From: Maridesulfovibrio sp.
GTDB taxonomy: Bacteria > Desulfobacterota > Desulfovibrionia > Desulfovibrionales > Desulfovibrionaceae
Assembly (NCBI RefSeq): GCF_963676065.1
Contig: NZ_OY780933.1
Span: forward strand, 1,290,001-1,354,000
Reading direction: 5' to 3'
DNA length: 64,000 nt
A program made the translations under genes and the position numbers. Positions 46,492-54,213 of this stretch are shown here, one piece after another (the stretch's first letter is position 1; the number at the start of each line of letters is the position of its first letter). The notes beneath the pieces were generated by a model. That model searched no databases. It was not told the origin of the DNA and worked only from the letters and a program-made list of their open reading frames with translations.

Positions 46492-47631
46492 TTAGTTACA
46501 GGTGGTCAGCACCATTACTCTGCCGTATCCGGAGGGAGGGGATACCCATGAGTCGGTTACGTCTTTGATGCGCAGATGAACGCGCCAGTTGTCGCCTTCA
46601 TCCGTTGCCCATGACTGGACAGCTACAAAGGCCTGCGACTGTGCTCCCTCGGCAAAGACTGCCGGGGCCACGAAGATTTGCGGTACTGAAGTAACGCCCG
46701 GAGGGCAGGTCGGTTTGGGTATGAGTTCACCGTCTGTGGCGTAGGTCGCATCTTTGAAAAGCTGGGAGTTGCCGGTGTCGGCAAGGATCTGCGGCTCACC
46801 TTCACGGCAGATGTAAAGGCCGACTGCAGGATCAAAAAAGATGCGGCCTTTTTTTTCCGGATCTCCGCAAAAGCCGGTAGCATCGATGTCTGCGATGGTG
46901 TGTTCGTCGAACTGAATTTCTTTTACGTTCTCAATCGCGTGGTCGGTCATATCCAACTCAGTAGACATTTCGTTCAGCTCAGGATGTCCGGGAACTTCCA
47001 CGCGGTAGAGAAAATCCTGGCTGAGATCTCCTTCACGCAGGAAAGCGCGTCCGCCGATATGGCCGGGACTTGGAACGGGAATGTTTGTCCCGGCAAGGTT
47101 GACCGTCCATCCTCCGTAAGAACCGCGCAGCTCGGTTGAAGTCTGGCCGGGAAGATCTCCGGTGGGAATGTAACCACCAGCACCGCCGACCATGGCCGCA
47201 GCTGATGGAGCTGAAGCTGTAGCGAAGCTTTTGTCATTTGCGGCTGTGCGTCCGCCATAAGTCAGGACGACAACCTGCAAATCATCCGTGTTCGGTTCGA
47301 GCACATAGATTCCGTATCGCTGACCCCAGCCGTTTAAGTCTTGGAATCCTGAAGGCAGGAAGTTCCCGGAACGAAGCTGGGCCATAGTCACAGTTGTGGC
47401 ACTGCTGGCCGTGGAAGAGCTGACCAGATTCGCGTAATGTTCCTTGGCGTAATCGGAAGCCGAATCAAGTACAGCAGCAAGATGGCTGCTGACATTCTTT
47501 TCGTTCACGTACTGGAATCCCCGATCCATCATGTCCGAAAGCATGGGGGACATCAGGGCAAGGATGAGCAATGCAGCGATCGCATCCACCATGCCCATTC
47601 CGGCCTGCTTATTTTTAGGGTTAATTTTCAT
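46492..47631 (-). CDS. pilV: PilV-like minor pilin / tip adhesin of the type IVb pilus
   Basis: The N-terminus KNKQAG|MGMVDAIAALLIL is a type IV prepilin leader with cleavage after Gly11. The usual Glu at +5 is Asp here. A long pilin helix follows, then about 330 residues rich in Gly, Thr and Ser, as in shufflon-type PilV (GGWTVNLAGTNIPVPSPGHI, then HIGGRAFLREGDLSQ). R64 PilV sits at the thin-pilus tip and binds recipient lipopolysaccharide. No shufflon repeats or Rci recombinase are seen, so the tip appears fixed. It follows pilM by 8 bp. Confidence 0.88.
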   Translation of the reverse strand: MKINPKNKQAGMGMVDAIAALLILALMSPMLSDMMDRGFQYVNEKNVSSHLAAVLDSASDYAKEHYANLVSSSTASSATTVTMAQLRSGNFLPSGFQDLNGWGQRYGIYVLEPNTDDLQVVVLTYGGRTAANDKSFATASAPSAAAMVGGAGGYIPTGDLPGQTSTELRGSYGGWTVNLAGTNIPVPSPGHIGGRAFLREGDLSQDFLYRVEVPGHPELNEMSTELDMTDHAIENVKEIQFDEHTIADIDATGFCGDPEKKGRIFFDPAVGLYICREGEPQILADTGNSQLFKDATYATDGELIPKPTCPPGVTSVPQIFVAPAVFAEGAQSQAFVAVQSWATDEGDNWRVHLRIKDVTDSWVSPPSGYGRVMVLTTCN

Positions 47632-47639
47632 CTTTGCTC

Positions 47640-48077
47640 CTATGGGATGATCACGCTGACGATGTTGCCGTTAGGTATGAATGCAGGCAGGGCTATGCCG
47701 ATTCCATGGGCGTTAACCAGTGATCCATTGCGCTTGATTCCTACTGCATAGGAATTCATGAACAGCGTCATAATTTCCGCTGCTTCGCCTTCTTTGATTG
47801 GCCCCCAGACGTATAAGTTCCCGCCGTCCGGTCGGTTGGTCCATGCACGCATGGATTTCCAACCGGACGGCAGGTCAAGGAGTGACAAGGGAATGGGGAT
47901 TCCTGTAAAAGCGTTGGGGCGGGCTATGGCAAACTCATTCACTGCGTTGCGGTAGACGCCGAAATTAACGGCTACTGCTCGCGCCTGTGGCTCATTCATA
48001 TGAGTATTGATGAGCGTTTCCGGCGTGACCATTGCCAGCACGCCAAGCAGGGTGAAGAGTGCTGCGAGAGTCTTCAT
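47640..48077 (-). CDS. pilM: PilM-like type IVb pilus protein (R64 type)
   Basis: This 145-aa protein matches R64-type PilM in length. An N-terminal hydrophobic segment (about 4-19) is followed by a periplasmic domain with FGVYRNAVNEFAIARPNAF and a C-terminal VNAHGIGIALPAFIPNGNIV. R64 PilM is an inner-membrane protein needed for thin-pilus formation, with unknown biochemistry. It is not the cytoplasmic actin-like PilM of type IVa pili. It overlaps the PilT-like gene by 4 bp. Confidence 0.82.
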   Translation of the reverse strand: MKTLAALFTLLGVLAMVTPETLINTHMNEPQARAVAVNFGVYRNAVNEFAIARPNAFTGIPIPLSLLDLPSGWKSMRAWTNRPDGGNLYVWGPIKEGEAAEIMTLFMNSYAVGIKRNGSLVNAHGIGIALPAFIPNGNIVSVIIP

Positions 48078-49054
48078 ATGGAATCAATCCCCATGAACTG
48101 AATTGTGTTTTCCTGTTCACGCATTTCTTCCTGCAGCCCGATCATTTCGTTGTTTTTGATCTTGGCGCGCAGGCCAGCGTATTTTTCATTAAATGGAACC
48201 AGCAGGAATTGGGGAACTTTGAGGATTTTCTTACCGTCCTCATTCTGATCCAATTGTTGATGCACAACCGCAAGCAGCCCCTGGGCAAGGTTCTGGCTGG
48301 CAATATCTCCGTCTATTTCACGAGCCATGGTTACCAGTCGTTCAAGGGCGGTTACGAGGTCAAAACCGTGCATGGTGGCGATGACAATCTGCTTGTCTGA
48401 ACCAAGGCAGACCCGCAGGGCTTCACTTGCTGCGTGTTTACTGCGGATCTCTCCGATGTAGATGATGTTAGGGGAGGCGAAACGGTGCGACCGTTCAATG
48501 CCTTCAGCCAGATCTTCTTCGCGTTCGATTTCGGCCTGAAAGCAGAAACCGTAGTCACCATGTTTTCCGTCAAGAGGCATTTCTGCGGGGTTTTCAAAAC
48601 TGACTCCATGACCGCCAAGGGTGGCAAGACGGGTCGCCACCAGAGAGGACGCGCTGAAGGTTTTGCCGGAGGCCTGCGCGCCAGTAAAAAGCACCAGACC
48701 TTTACTCTGCTTTTCTGAGAGAAGCCATTTGGCAATGGCATCAGGCATGCCGATTTTGTTAAAGTTTTCAACCTCCTCCTGAATACGGCGCAGAAAGAAG
48801 ACCTTGCCGCTTCCCCAATCCACGCCTTCATATAAGGCGACCCGGTAACCAATCTCTTCATGCTTGACCCGGAAAGTGTGTCGTCCACTCTCTTCATGGA
48901 CTTTAAGGACTTCTCTATGAAGGATGCTTATTTCCTTCTTTATTTCGTCCTCACAGGGAACAAGTTTCTGGCCGCATGAGTCGCAACCTTTCATGAAAGC
49001 CTCCCCGCTCTCATGAAGAATTAAATCTGTGAATGATACACTTTTGAGTTCCAT
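48074..49054 (-). CDS. PilT-like secretion/retraction ATPase with N-terminal Cys motif
   Basis: This 326-aa ATPase of the PilT/GspE superfamily carries Walker A LFTGAQASGKT, a degenerate Asp box SFENPAEMP (Asn for Asp), Walker B NIIYIGEIRS and His box IATMHGFD. The N-terminus has CDSCGQKLVPC, a possible zinc site. The locus also encodes PilQ, so this second ATPase looks like a retraction or auxiliary motor. R64 has only PilQ, and its own pilT is a lytic transglycosylase, so the pilT symbol is not given. It is coupled to pilM. Confidence 0.8.
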   Translation of the reverse strand: MELKSVSFTDLILHESGEAFMKGCDSCGQKLVPCEDEIKKEISILHREVLKVHEESGRHTFRVKHEEIGYRVALYEGVDWGSGKVFFLRRIQEEVENFNKIGMPDAIAKWLLSEKQSKGLVLFTGAQASGKTFSASSLVATRLATLGGHGVSFENPAEMPLDGKHGDYGFCFQAEIEREEDLAEGIERSHRFASPNIIYIGEIRSKHAASEALRVCLGSDKQIVIATMHGFDLVTALERLVTMAREIDGDIASQNLAQGLLAVVHQQLDQNEDGKKILKVPQFLLVPFNEKYAGLRAKIKNNEMIGLQEEMREQENTIQFMGIDSI

Positions 49055-49066
49055 TTAAAGCCTCTG

Positions 49067-49540
49067 TTAGTTGGAGGTGAAGACTATGGTGTTGCTGTCC
49101 TGAAGATTGTCGTTGATTGCTGAGATCACACTAGATTCCAGATCTATTTCAACTCCATTTATAGAAAGAGCTTCCCATGATCCTGATCTTGCTAATTTTA
49201 CACAGGCATACTTCGGAATATCGTTTTGTGTGATAACGAAGGTTGTCGGATCGGCTCCGGCGGCAAGGGTTACTATTCCGTTCCATACGTTGCGGACATC
49301 TCCGTTGCTTTTGAGCATTTCGTCTGGGACAATTTCATTATTGACTGCAACTGCGGTAGTCAGTCCTGTAAAATCAGGCTCTCCCTTGTAGAGGTTCTTT
49401 GCATCAAGGCGAAAAGTTGAAAGGTTCTGTACGGCTCTATTGATTTTGTCGCTTTCAATTGCTTTTTTCGTCATGAGTATTGAGCCTCCAACAACGAGAA
49501 TGGCGATGAGCAGGCAGCTGAGTGTTTCAAGTAAGGTCAT
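49067..49540 (-). CDS. pilS: PilS-like major pilin, apparently lacking a leader peptide
   Basis: The protein begins MTLLETLSCLLIAILVVGG, the mature N-terminus of a type IV pilin with Glu at +5, followed by the pilin helix and a globular domain of about 115 residues. No leader precedes it: GGAG sits 6 nt before the ATG, and upstream codons (I-K-E-K-K) have no normal start and no Gly at -1. It occupies the pilS position between pilR and the PilT-like gene. Either export and assembly bypass prepilin peptidase or a very unusual start is used. Confidence 0.8.
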   Translation of the reverse strand: MTLLETLSCLLIAILVVGGSILMTKKAIESDKINRAVQNLSTFRLDAKNLYKGEPDFTGLTTAVAVNNEIVPDEMLKSNGDVRNVWNGIVTLAAGADPTTFVITQNDIPKYACVKLARSGSWEALSINGVEIDLESSVISAINDNLQDSNTIVFTSN

Positions 49541-49550
49541 TTTTTTCTCC

Positions 49551-50621
49551 TTAATAAGCTATGGTTTGACCGAGTTGTTGATAGATGGATGAAAGAGCCA
49601 AAACTATATTTGACACAATTGCAGTCATGGAAATGATGCAAAAATAGCTAATAATTATAGCCTGTTTTTCTACTTTCTCGATTCCCTCATCGAGCATTTC
49701 TTCGGCAATGAGGTGCAGCTGGCTATCGAAGTTCGGAAGACGTGAGTAGATGCGCAGGTCCTCAATGATTTCTGTGGTCGGGAACTGGTATCCTGAATCG
49801 TCCAGTGCCTGCCCAAGTCCTTTACCAAGATTGAGCTGAGCCTTTACGGACTGAAGTCGCTCTTTGAGCCACGGGCTGGTTCCTGGAGTGGACAGCATTT
49901 CATTAATGGCTTGTGAAAGCTGGATTCCCGATTTCATCAAAGTAGAAAGGGTGAATAGCCAGAGGCTGCCGATGATTAGCCGGTAGAACGACCATGGAGG
50001 GGCGGAATCAAAACGCACGCGGATTTTTCCGGTCCATATTTTGATGGTTGCCAGCGAGAACAGGAAGGCCATGATGATTCCGGCAAAGAGAACTGTTCCT
50101 GCCGTGGAATCAATAAAACAAGTTACGCTATAGAGAGTTTTTGCTCCGCTTTCCCAGTGTTCAGGGTTGGACAGTTGAGCAAATTTGGGCATGGCGAATC
50201 TAGATATAACCAATAGCAAGACAATTAATCCGCATACCCAGAGTGTGGGTTTAAGTAATGCCTTACGCATGGAGCTGACGATTTTCATCCGGGCCTGAAT
50301 TAAGCGCACGGCAAGATCAAGGGCTTCATAGAGCTTTCCGGAGTTAACTCCACTGTTGATGAGCATGACTTCTTCAGCGGGAACGAATCCGTGCATGGCT
50401 TCATCCAGCTTGCTGCCGGAATCCAGTCGAGCGGAGACTTCAGTCAACACACGGGCCAAAGGGCTACGATGTTTGGCGTATCTTTCTTGTAGTTCGGAAA
50501 CACTGTCTACCGCGCTAACTCCGTGACGGGTCAGGGCAGACAGCTTTCTGTAAAAGCGGATGCGTACCGAATCACCGAAGAATAGCTTGGCAATGATTGT
50601 GGTCAAATCAGGCTGTTGCAT
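49551..50621 (-). CDS. pilR: PilR-like inner-membrane platform protein (GspF family)
   Basis: From the ATG at 50621 (GGAG 8 nt before) this is a 356-aa protein with the T2SF two-domain plan: a cytoplasmic helical domain with FYRKLSALTRHGVSAVDSV, two membrane helices near the middle, a second helical domain (LWLFTLSTLMKSGIQLSQAI), and a C-terminal helix. It anchors the assembly ATPase PilQ beneath the pilus. An upstream start at 50690 would overlap pilQ by 83 bp and is less likely. Confidence 0.88.
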   Translation of the reverse strand: MQQPDLTTIIAKLFFGDSVRIRFYRKLSALTRHGVSAVDSVSELQERYAKHRSPLARVLTEVSARLDSGSKLDEAMHGFVPAEEVMLINSGVNSGKLYEALDLAVRLIQARMKIVSSMRKALLKPTLWVCGLIVLLLVISRFAMPKFAQLSNPEHWESGAKTLYSVTCFIDSTAGTVLFAGIIMAFLFSLATIKIWTGKIRVRFDSAPPWSFYRLIIGSLWLFTLSTLMKSGIQLSQAINEMLSTPGTSPWLKERLQSVKAQLNLGKGLGQALDDSGYQFPTTEIIEDLRIYSRLPNFDSQLHLIAEEMLDEGIEKVEKQAIIISYFCIISMTAIVSNIVLALSSIYQQLGQTIAY

Positions 50622-52221
50622 TGGGCTGCTCCACTTTTTTTGATCCGGCCAGCTCGTCCAAGTCGGAAGCCGAGAGATTGAAGTCGTCAAAGGCCTTGGC
50701 GTAGTTCAGCGGAACTCCAAGACGTAGCTCAGTAAGGTATGGATCAATAACTCCCTGCTCGATGAGTTCAATGGCATGGCTGACAAAGGTCTGACCGTTC
50801 TGTTCGTGCCGCCAGTGTTTGTAAGCGGCTTCCATGTTTCCTGCGCGGATATTACGTAGGATCACATGGTCAGTGGTGACGATTTCAGAGGCTACGGTCT
50901 GGCCGATAATTCCCATGCCGGCACACTCTTTACATCCTTCACCACGGATATGGACGTTCTTGTCACCCATTTTATCCACTGCGCGCATCAAGCGGTTCAG
51001 TACCGGCTGCGGAAGACTTTTGCGGCGCAGCTCGTTGTCCTGATCCAGTTTTGTGATCTCTAAAATCGGCTGTTTGCAGTGCGGACAGAGCACCGGCACA
51101 AGCCGCTGGTGGTGCAGCCCGGAGAGAACCGTATGGTCGCAGAGGTATTCCAGTGGATCGGGATAGTGGGCCGCACGCAGCAGGGAAACCATTCGAGGAA
51201 TAATTCCTAAAGCGGAGTTTGCGTGGACGGTTGACCAGACACCATGACCGGTTTGGGCTGCATCAAGTCCGGCAGAAGCTGCTTCGGGGTACCGGATCTC
51301 GCCGATCATAATTACATCGGGGTCAGAACGCATAGCACCGGCGATGGCGTTACGATAGGCTGCGCCTCGGTTATCGTCCTGATCATTGGTGCTGACCCGG
51401 ACCTGTTTGACCCGTTCCAGCGGATATTCCGGCGGATCTTCAATGGCGAGGAAGTTCTTTTCCGGGTGATCCTCGGCCATGCTTTCCATGATGTGCTTGA
51501 GTGCGGTTGATTTACCGTGTCCGGTAGGACCGGAAAGTAGAGTAAGTCCTGAACGCTGGGTTAGAAACTGGAAGCGGCGGATGTGTCGTTCTGAATAGCC
51601 GAGAGTAGCAAGCCGTTGTTCAAGGCTACCCTTTGCGGTAGTGCGGTCGTAGAGTAGACGCAGGGCCATGAATGTCCCAATGCCATTATCAGCCATGGAG
51701 CATTCAAGCGGCTCGGTATGCATACGGATGGAATGCACTTCAGCTGGAAGCCAGTCGCTGCTGACTATTCTGCCATCCTGCCTTTCCTTGGCAATGAACG
51801 TCGTATCCGCGCTGTTGGACATGGTTTGATACATGGCCGTGATGACCTTGCGGCCAGTTTCGCCCATGAGTTCACGGTGGTTTTGCAACATTCCCAGCTT
51901 GCGGAGCTGAATGGATGCAAAGGGACCGTAATCACCGATATGAATGTCAGAGGCTCCTTCATTGAAGGCGTCTGCAATGATTTCAATGGCGAGATCCTGA
52001 ATATCACTTTTGGTTTCAGCGCGTACAAAGTGCTTCTTGCGCAGCTTCTGGAATTCTTCAGGTTTGAGCCTTTCGCTTTCCTTAAATCCCTTTCGTGCGG
52101 CGTAGCTCAAGAAGGACATCAGGGTTGCATCATCTTCCACTTCTGATGAGATGATAATTTTGCCTTCCAGAAACAGGACTCGTTCCTGAAGGCTTACGGG
52201 AATTTCAGTTTCAGTCATCAT
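50608..52221 (-). CDS. pilQ: PilQ-like pilus assembly ATPase (GspE/PilB family)
   Basis: This 537-aa protein has Walker A in LLSGPTGHGKSTALKHIM (about 225-235), Asp box IEDPPEYPLE, Walker B DVIMIGEIRYPEA, His box VWSTVHANSALG, and a four-Cys zinc site formed by CPHCKQPI and CKECAGMG, as in extension ATPases. It powers thin-pilus assembly at the cytoplasmic face. It starts 1 bp after pilP and overlaps the pilR start by 14 bp. Confidence 0.92.
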   Translation of the reverse strand: MMTETEIPVSLQERVLFLEGKIIISSEVEDDATLMSFLSYAARKGFKESERLKPEEFQKLRKKHFVRAETKSDIQDLAIEIIADAFNEGASDIHIGDYGPFASIQLRKLGMLQNHRELMGETGRKVITAMYQTMSNSADTTFIAKERQDGRIVSSDWLPAEVHSIRMHTEPLECSMADNGIGTFMALRLLYDRTTAKGSLEQRLATLGYSERHIRRFQFLTQRSGLTLLSGPTGHGKSTALKHIMESMAEDHPEKNFLAIEDPPEYPLERVKQVRVSTNDQDDNRGAAYRNAIAGAMRSDPDVIMIGEIRYPEAASAGLDAAQTGHGVWSTVHANSALGIIPRMVSLLRAAHYPDPLEYLCDHTVLSGLHHQRLVPVLCPHCKQPILEITKLDQDNELRRKSLPQPVLNRLMRAVDKMGDKNVHIRGEGCKECAGMGIIGQTVASEIVTTDHVILRNIRAGNMEAAYKHWRHEQNGQTFVSHAIELIEQGVIDPYLTELRLGVPLNYAKAFDDFNLSASDLDELAGSKKVEQPNATA

Positions 52222-52971
52222 TTACTCCTTGAACTTCAAGGCAATGTTCTTGCCGCTAGAGCGGACCAGAACTTTATTGGGGGTTATGGATATGACCTTG
52301 CCGGGACCGGCATTGCTGCCGACCCGCACAGTCTCGATTCCTGCGGAGCTGGAAAGGGTAGCGGAAAGCCTGCCGTCCACACCTTGGATGGAAACAATCT
52401 TGGGCCATGTGGGACGGTGTTTTTTCTTGGTTGTGGATTTTGAACTTAATGGTTCGGTTGGAGTCGGGACTGGAGCGGTCAGCTCAAGCAGTTTTTTGTT
52501 TTCTTTGGCGAGCGCCACCTGAAGCTTTTTGTACGCAATCAGACTGCGCAAATAGTTAGCATCGCCAAGACTTACCGCAGGTCTAGCAAAGGTGGGAGTG
52601 GGCTGAACGGCTTGTTCTATTGCTTCAGGTTTAGTTGTTTGTTCCTGTTCAGCGGTTGCGTTTTCAGCTGATGCTGAAGCTTCCTGTGGTTGAGCTTCGC
52701 CCGTACTGTTCGAGCCGGTCATGAAAGCAGGTATAATCGTGGCATTTGCGACGATGGAATTAGCGGTCGCGTTTGTTGCGTTGGCCTGTGTCATGGCTGA
52801 GGTTGCATTAGCCGGGGTCGTGGCATTGGCTGCATTGGTAGCGTTGACTGTATCCACATCAATCAGGAGTTCTCCTTCCGGATTCAGGTTGGCCAAGTCT
52901 TCAGCAAAGCCCTGATTACTGGAGAAGACCCCAACGAGAATGATCAGAAAAAGCAGGCTAATAACTCGCAT
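52222..52971 (-). CDS. pilP: PilP-like periplasmic pilus protein with an N-X-S/T-rich segment
   Basis: A signal peptide (residues 1-23, cleavage after GFAE or GFA) is followed by a low-complexity region (about 40-125) made of NAT units, for example NATNAANATTPANATSAM, with about eight N-X-S/T sequons. Then come a helix (YLRSLIAYKKLQVALAKENK) and the PilP beta-domain (KIVSIQGVDGRLSATLS to VLVRSSGKNIALKF). PilP links inner-membrane PilO to the PilN secretin. The sequon cluster could be a target of PglB-type glycosylation. It overlaps the pilO end by 14 bp. Confidence 0.85.
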   Translation of the reverse strand: MRVISLLFLIILVGVFSSNQGFAEDLANLNPEGELLIDVDTVNATNAANATTPANATSAMTQANATNATANSIVANATIIPAFMTGSNSTGEAQPQEASASAENATAEQEQTTKPEAIEQAVQPTPTFARPAVSLGDANYLRSLIAYKKLQVALAKENKKLLELTAPVPTPTEPLSSKSTTKKKHRPTWPKIVSIQGVDGRLSATLSSSAGIETVRVGSNAGPGKVISITPNKVLVRSSGKNIALKFKE

Positions 52972-54211
52972 AAATCTGGCCCTCCAAGGTGCATTGGTTG
53001 TTGGTGAAGTCGATCTTTGAAAGGACCAGACAAGGTATGGAATCCATTGCAGTGAATAGCGCGTCCTCGATCGTTACCCCGACCGGGAGAGCAGAAAGTT
53101 TCCACTCTCCTTTGACCCAAGGAGCTGTGACGGCAACGGCTTTTTTGAGGATCTTGTTATCCAGCTTCTTGGTTTCCGGAGTCTGCCAAGTGAGGTTCAG
53201 CCTGGCTCCGAGATTGCGGGTCAATTCATAAAGCCTTGCAGTTGCGTCGCCTTTTTTGATGAGGTCTTGTTCGGGGCGGTGCTCAGCTTCGGGGTAATCA
53301 ATGCTCAGGTCGGCCAGCTCAGGCTTTGAGCCAAGGGTGGAATTGATTTTGTCAATGGTCGGTCGATTGGTGAAATCCGCTCCTTCCTGATGCAGCCAGG
53401 CCATATAGATTCCGTTTGCATCACGCACTATGGAACTCAGTTTCCAGCCTAATGTGTAAGGTTCGGAATTACGAACAGTGCGCAGGAAATCATGAGCAAA
53501 TGTCGACGGCAGGGGAGTCTCCTTCCAAACCATGGCAAAGAGTTGTTCCGGATCTTTTTGAACTGTTTTTTGTTTTTGCAGTTCCTTCTGGCGGGCTTCA
53601 TGGGCCAGCCTGCGTTGTTCTGCTTCACGCAGATCCTGCTGGTACCCATTCCACATATACCAGCCTGCACAGGCTGTAAGAATGAATACCACTCCAATGA
53701 TGAGCTTCAGATTGGAGTGCTCCGGGTGGAGCGGTTGAACCCGTTCAGAAGCTTTAAGCAGCCCTTCAAAATGGGATAGGGATTCATCCACTGACTCGCA
53801 GATGTATTCATTGTCCTTGTTCCAGCTGGACATGGATTTCAGACTGGCAAGGTGAGCCTTTGCTTCCGCGCGGGAGCTGAAGAACTGATCGCCTTCAGCA
53901 ACAATTGTTTTCTTGCTGACTGCGCAGACCCACCAGAGATCGTCGGCAAGATAGAACATGCCGATCCAAGTGTCGGTGGATCTCTCCACCAGCGCACAGG
54001 CCAGAGAGGGCAGCCGTTTGATTTTGTCTCCTTCGCAGGAACCAAGGCCATACTGTTGCTTGCGGGGAACAAGGCAATTGTATTTGCGATCCTTGAAGTC
54101 TTCGGCGACAGAGCGAGCCTTTGCAAAGAGCTGCTTCTTTCCTTTGCCGTCGAGTATCTGCCACCAGAAGCCGATGGCGTATTCTTTCTTTTTAATTTTG
54201 ATACTGCGCAT
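52958..54211 (-). CDS. pilO: PilO-like type IVb pilus protein (PilO2 type)
   Basis: This 417-aa protein follows the R64 PilO plan: a cytoplasmic N-terminal domain (residues about 10-140) with LACALVERSTDTWIGMFYLA and WWVCAVSKKTIVAEGD, one membrane helix near 170-187 (LKLIIGVVFILTACAGWYMW), a coiled coil (QQDLREAEQRRLAHEARQ), and a periplasmic C-terminal domain. It works with PilN and PilP in the trans-envelope complex. It lies 2 bp after pilN and overlaps pilP. Confidence 0.88.
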   Translation of the reverse strand: MRSIKIKKKEYAIGFWWQILDGKGKKQLFAKARSVAEDFKDRKYNCLVPRKQQYGLGSCEGDKIKRLPSLACALVERSTDTWIGMFYLADDLWWVCAVSKKTIVAEGDQFFSSRAEAKAHLASLKSMSSWNKDNEYICESVDESLSHFEGLLKASERVQPLHPEHSNLKLIIGVVFILTACAGWYMWNGYQQDLREAEQRRLAHEARQKELQKQKTVQKDPEQLFAMVWKETPLPSTFAHDFLRTVRNSEPYTLGWKLSSIVRDANGIYMAWLHQEGADFTNRPTIDKINSTLGSKPELADLSIDYPEAEHRPEQDLIKKGDATARLYELTRNLGARLNLTWQTPETKKLDNKILKKAVAVTAPWVKGEWKLSALPVGVTIEDALFTAMDSIPCLVLSKIDFTNNQCTLEGQIYASY

Positions 54212-54213
54212 GG

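Noticed and set aside
45821..47631. Shufflon (Rci-type invertible segments) at the pilV end
   Set aside because: No repeated 19-bp recombination sites, no inverted duplicate of the collar region and no recombinase gene are seen within the window.
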